Origin: Candidatus Nanoarchaeia archaeon
GTDB taxonomy: Archaea > Nanobdellota > Nanobdellia > SCGC-AAA011-G17 > GW2011-AR17
Assembly (NCBI GenBank): GCA_028706745.1
Contig: JAQTVM010000002.1
Location: 1-64,000 of the forward strand
DNA length: 64,000 nt
Reading direction: 5' to 3'
Position numbers and translations under genes: made by a program. Shown piece after piece: positions 63,567 to 64,000 of this stretch. The notes below the pieces were generated by a model, which was given only the letters and a program-made list of their open reading frames with translations, did not search any database and had not been told where the DNA came from. Within the stretch, counting starts at the first letter, position 1; each line of letters starts with the position of its first letter.

Positions 63567-63610
63567 CAGGTGCGCTACCAGGCTGCGCTACCGGTCCTTC
63601 ATGTCCTGGC

Positions 63611-63637
63611 CGATGCAGTAACTCGCGTTCTGTATCG
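63611..63637. repeat. tRNA-3'-end-like hairpin repeat A
   Basis: On the minus strand CGATA-CAG-A-AC ... GT-TA-CTG-C-ATCG forms an imperfect hairpin, preceded on the plus strand by TCCTGGCCGA, which resembles the tRNA-Asp 3' end GCCCTGGCCGA. A second unit lies 57 bp away with the same outer bases (CGAT/ATCG, TGCAG) but different stem pairs. Confidence 0.5.
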
Positions 63638-63667
63638 TCCAAGACGCTGTTTTTTTCACGCCCTTGC

Positions 63668-63694
63668 CGATGCAGGAATTGTGATTCCTTATCG
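63668..63694. repeat. tRNA-3'-end-like hairpin repeat B
   Basis: AGGAAT-CACA-ATTCCT forms a perfect 6-bp stem flanked by CGAT/ATCG, so the structure of repeat A is kept by different base pairs. It is preceded on the plus strand by CCCTTGCCGA, again like the tRNA-Asp acceptor/T-arm junction. Confidence 0.5.
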
Positions 63695-63718
63695 TCCAGT
63701 GCGTCTCGCTTCGCTCAC

Positions 63719-63792
63719 GCCCTGGCCGAGATTCGAACTCGGGTCGCAACCGTGACAGGGTTGCATGATAGGCCGGGCTACACTACCAGGGC
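63719..63792 (-). tRNA. tRNA-Asp (GTC)
   Basis: 74-nt cloverleaf with acceptor GCCCTGG/CCAGGGC, anticodon arm CAACC-CTGTCAC-GGTTG (GTC at 34-36), T arm CCGAG-TTCGAAT-CTCGG. No intron; CCA not encoded. It lies upstream of tRNA-Lys on the same strand, so both may share a transcript reaching the RNA polymerase operon. Confidence 0.93.
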
Positions 63793-64000
63793 CTAAACCA
63801 AATATTCCCCTCAAGGGCGTTATTGATATGCATAGTGCCGACTGAGAGAAATGTTTGTGCCATTTTCAAAAGAGAGATACGAGGGTATATATAAATGTTT
63901 CGGTTTTTTATTGCTTTTGCTGACAATACGGATTTTTAGCCTTTTTGCCAAAAATGCCCATAATTTGCTAATAGGAGCAATTCTGCTATTTAAATTCTGC
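63793..64000. other. intergenic, no gene seen
   Basis: About 200 bp upstream of the tRNA-Asp. It holds AT-rich elements such as GTATATATAAATG (about 63884-63896) that could be the promoter of the tRNA/rpo transcript or of a gene beyond the window. No convincing reading frame. Confidence 0.4.

Larger units (their letters stand above)
63495..63597 (-). tRNA. tRNA-Lys (TTT) with two introns
   Basis: Removal of two 15-nt introns gives a perfect 73-nt tRNA: acceptor GGACCGG/CCGGTCC, D arm GCGC-N9-GCGC, anticodon arm CCTGA-CTTTTAA-TCAGG, T arm GCGGG-TTCGAAT-CCCGT. The anticodon is TTT. Introns fall at 30/31 (63552-63566) and 37/38 (63530-63544), each able to form a bulge-helix-bulge for the archaeal splicing endonuclease. 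Without this interpretation the loop would be 37 nt and no anticodon would fit. Exon joining would need RtcB. Confidence 0.85.

Noticed and set aside
63495..63597. Initial reading of this tRNA as Pro(TGG) or Ile(GAT) with a single odd insertion
   Set aside because: Neither leaves a 7-nt loop with U33. Only removal of two 15-nt introns gives a perfect Lys(TTT) anticodon arm and valid bulge-helix-bulge motifs.

Overview
The window is archaeal chromosomal DNA, most probably from a small-genome DPANN lineage (Woesearchaeota/Pacearchaeota-like; this placement is inferred). The evidence is a split archaeal RNA polymerase operon (rpoH-B''-B'-A'-A''-L30e-nusA), TFE, EF-2, a DRG-type GTPase, archaeal TrpRS, HerA, a Rad3/XPD helicase, TATA boxes about 25-30 nt before many starts, and a tRNA whose introns fold into bulge-helix-bulge motifs. 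Genes are tightly packed with many 1-26 nt overlaps.

Layout. 0-3.3 kb: two coupled cysteine-rich exported proteins, the first cut by the window edge. 3.4-6.7 kb: a DUF1385 membrane protein, an HDAC-family deacetylase and the oapC-oapB-oapA (Zn ribbon, DUF2073, Era-like GTPase) operon. 6.8-9.1 kb: a Schlafen/AlbA_2 regulator and an XRE/membrane-protein pair with twin operators. 9.3-13.4 kb: an AT-rich accessory patch with a Zn-ribbon, beta-propeller-like, MBL/beta-CASP nuclease and HEPN-like gene string between hairpin-rich borders. 13.7-26.8 kb: RtcB with an intein, an AbrB gene convergent with a PIN gene, a cupin, a large double phosphoesterase-like protein, EF-2, a histidine phosphatase, a Rad3-like helicase and acylphosphatase. 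26.9-31.8 kb: small lipoprotein genes, and herA flanked by two HEPN/nucleotidyltransferase pairs. 32.0-35.3 kb: an overlapping operon of nitrilase-fold hydrolase, two paralogous radical SAM enzymes and a transglutaminase-like protein.

36.2-38.5 kb is a complete diversity-generating retroelement (DGR). It has a reverse transcriptase with LGNLTSQ and YVDD motifs, a 92-bp template repeat (37333-37424) and a 92-bp variable repeat (37847-37938) at the 3' end of a target gene. The two repeats differ at 10 positions, and every one is an adenine in the coding-strand template. Hairpins lie just past the variable repeat, where DGRs carry their homing signal. The target gene's real-looking C-terminus continues in another frame past those hairpins.

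38.7-50.2 kb: a DUF4143-type ATPase with a palindromic operator, the DRG GTPase, AmrS, an M50 protease, a TFE with histone-H1-like lysine tails, PepF, a second convergent antitoxin/PIN pair (RHH), and a short bacterial-looking AlaRS without its C-terminal domain. 50.2-53.9 kb: TraB-like and paralogous membrane proteins, then an AT-rich cluster with a UDG-like protein. 53.9-63.8 kb: tRNA-Trp next to trpS, the RNA polymerase operon, then tRNA-Lys(UUU) with two 15-nt introns (one non-canonical) and tRNA-Asp(GUC), separated by hairpin repeats that resemble tRNA 3' ends.

The strongest observations are the DGR, the doubly interrupted tRNA-Lys, a conserved inverted repeat shared by the promoters of the Schlafen and PIN genes, the two tail-to-tail antitoxin/PIN loci, and the nitrilase/radical SAM/transglutaminase operon.
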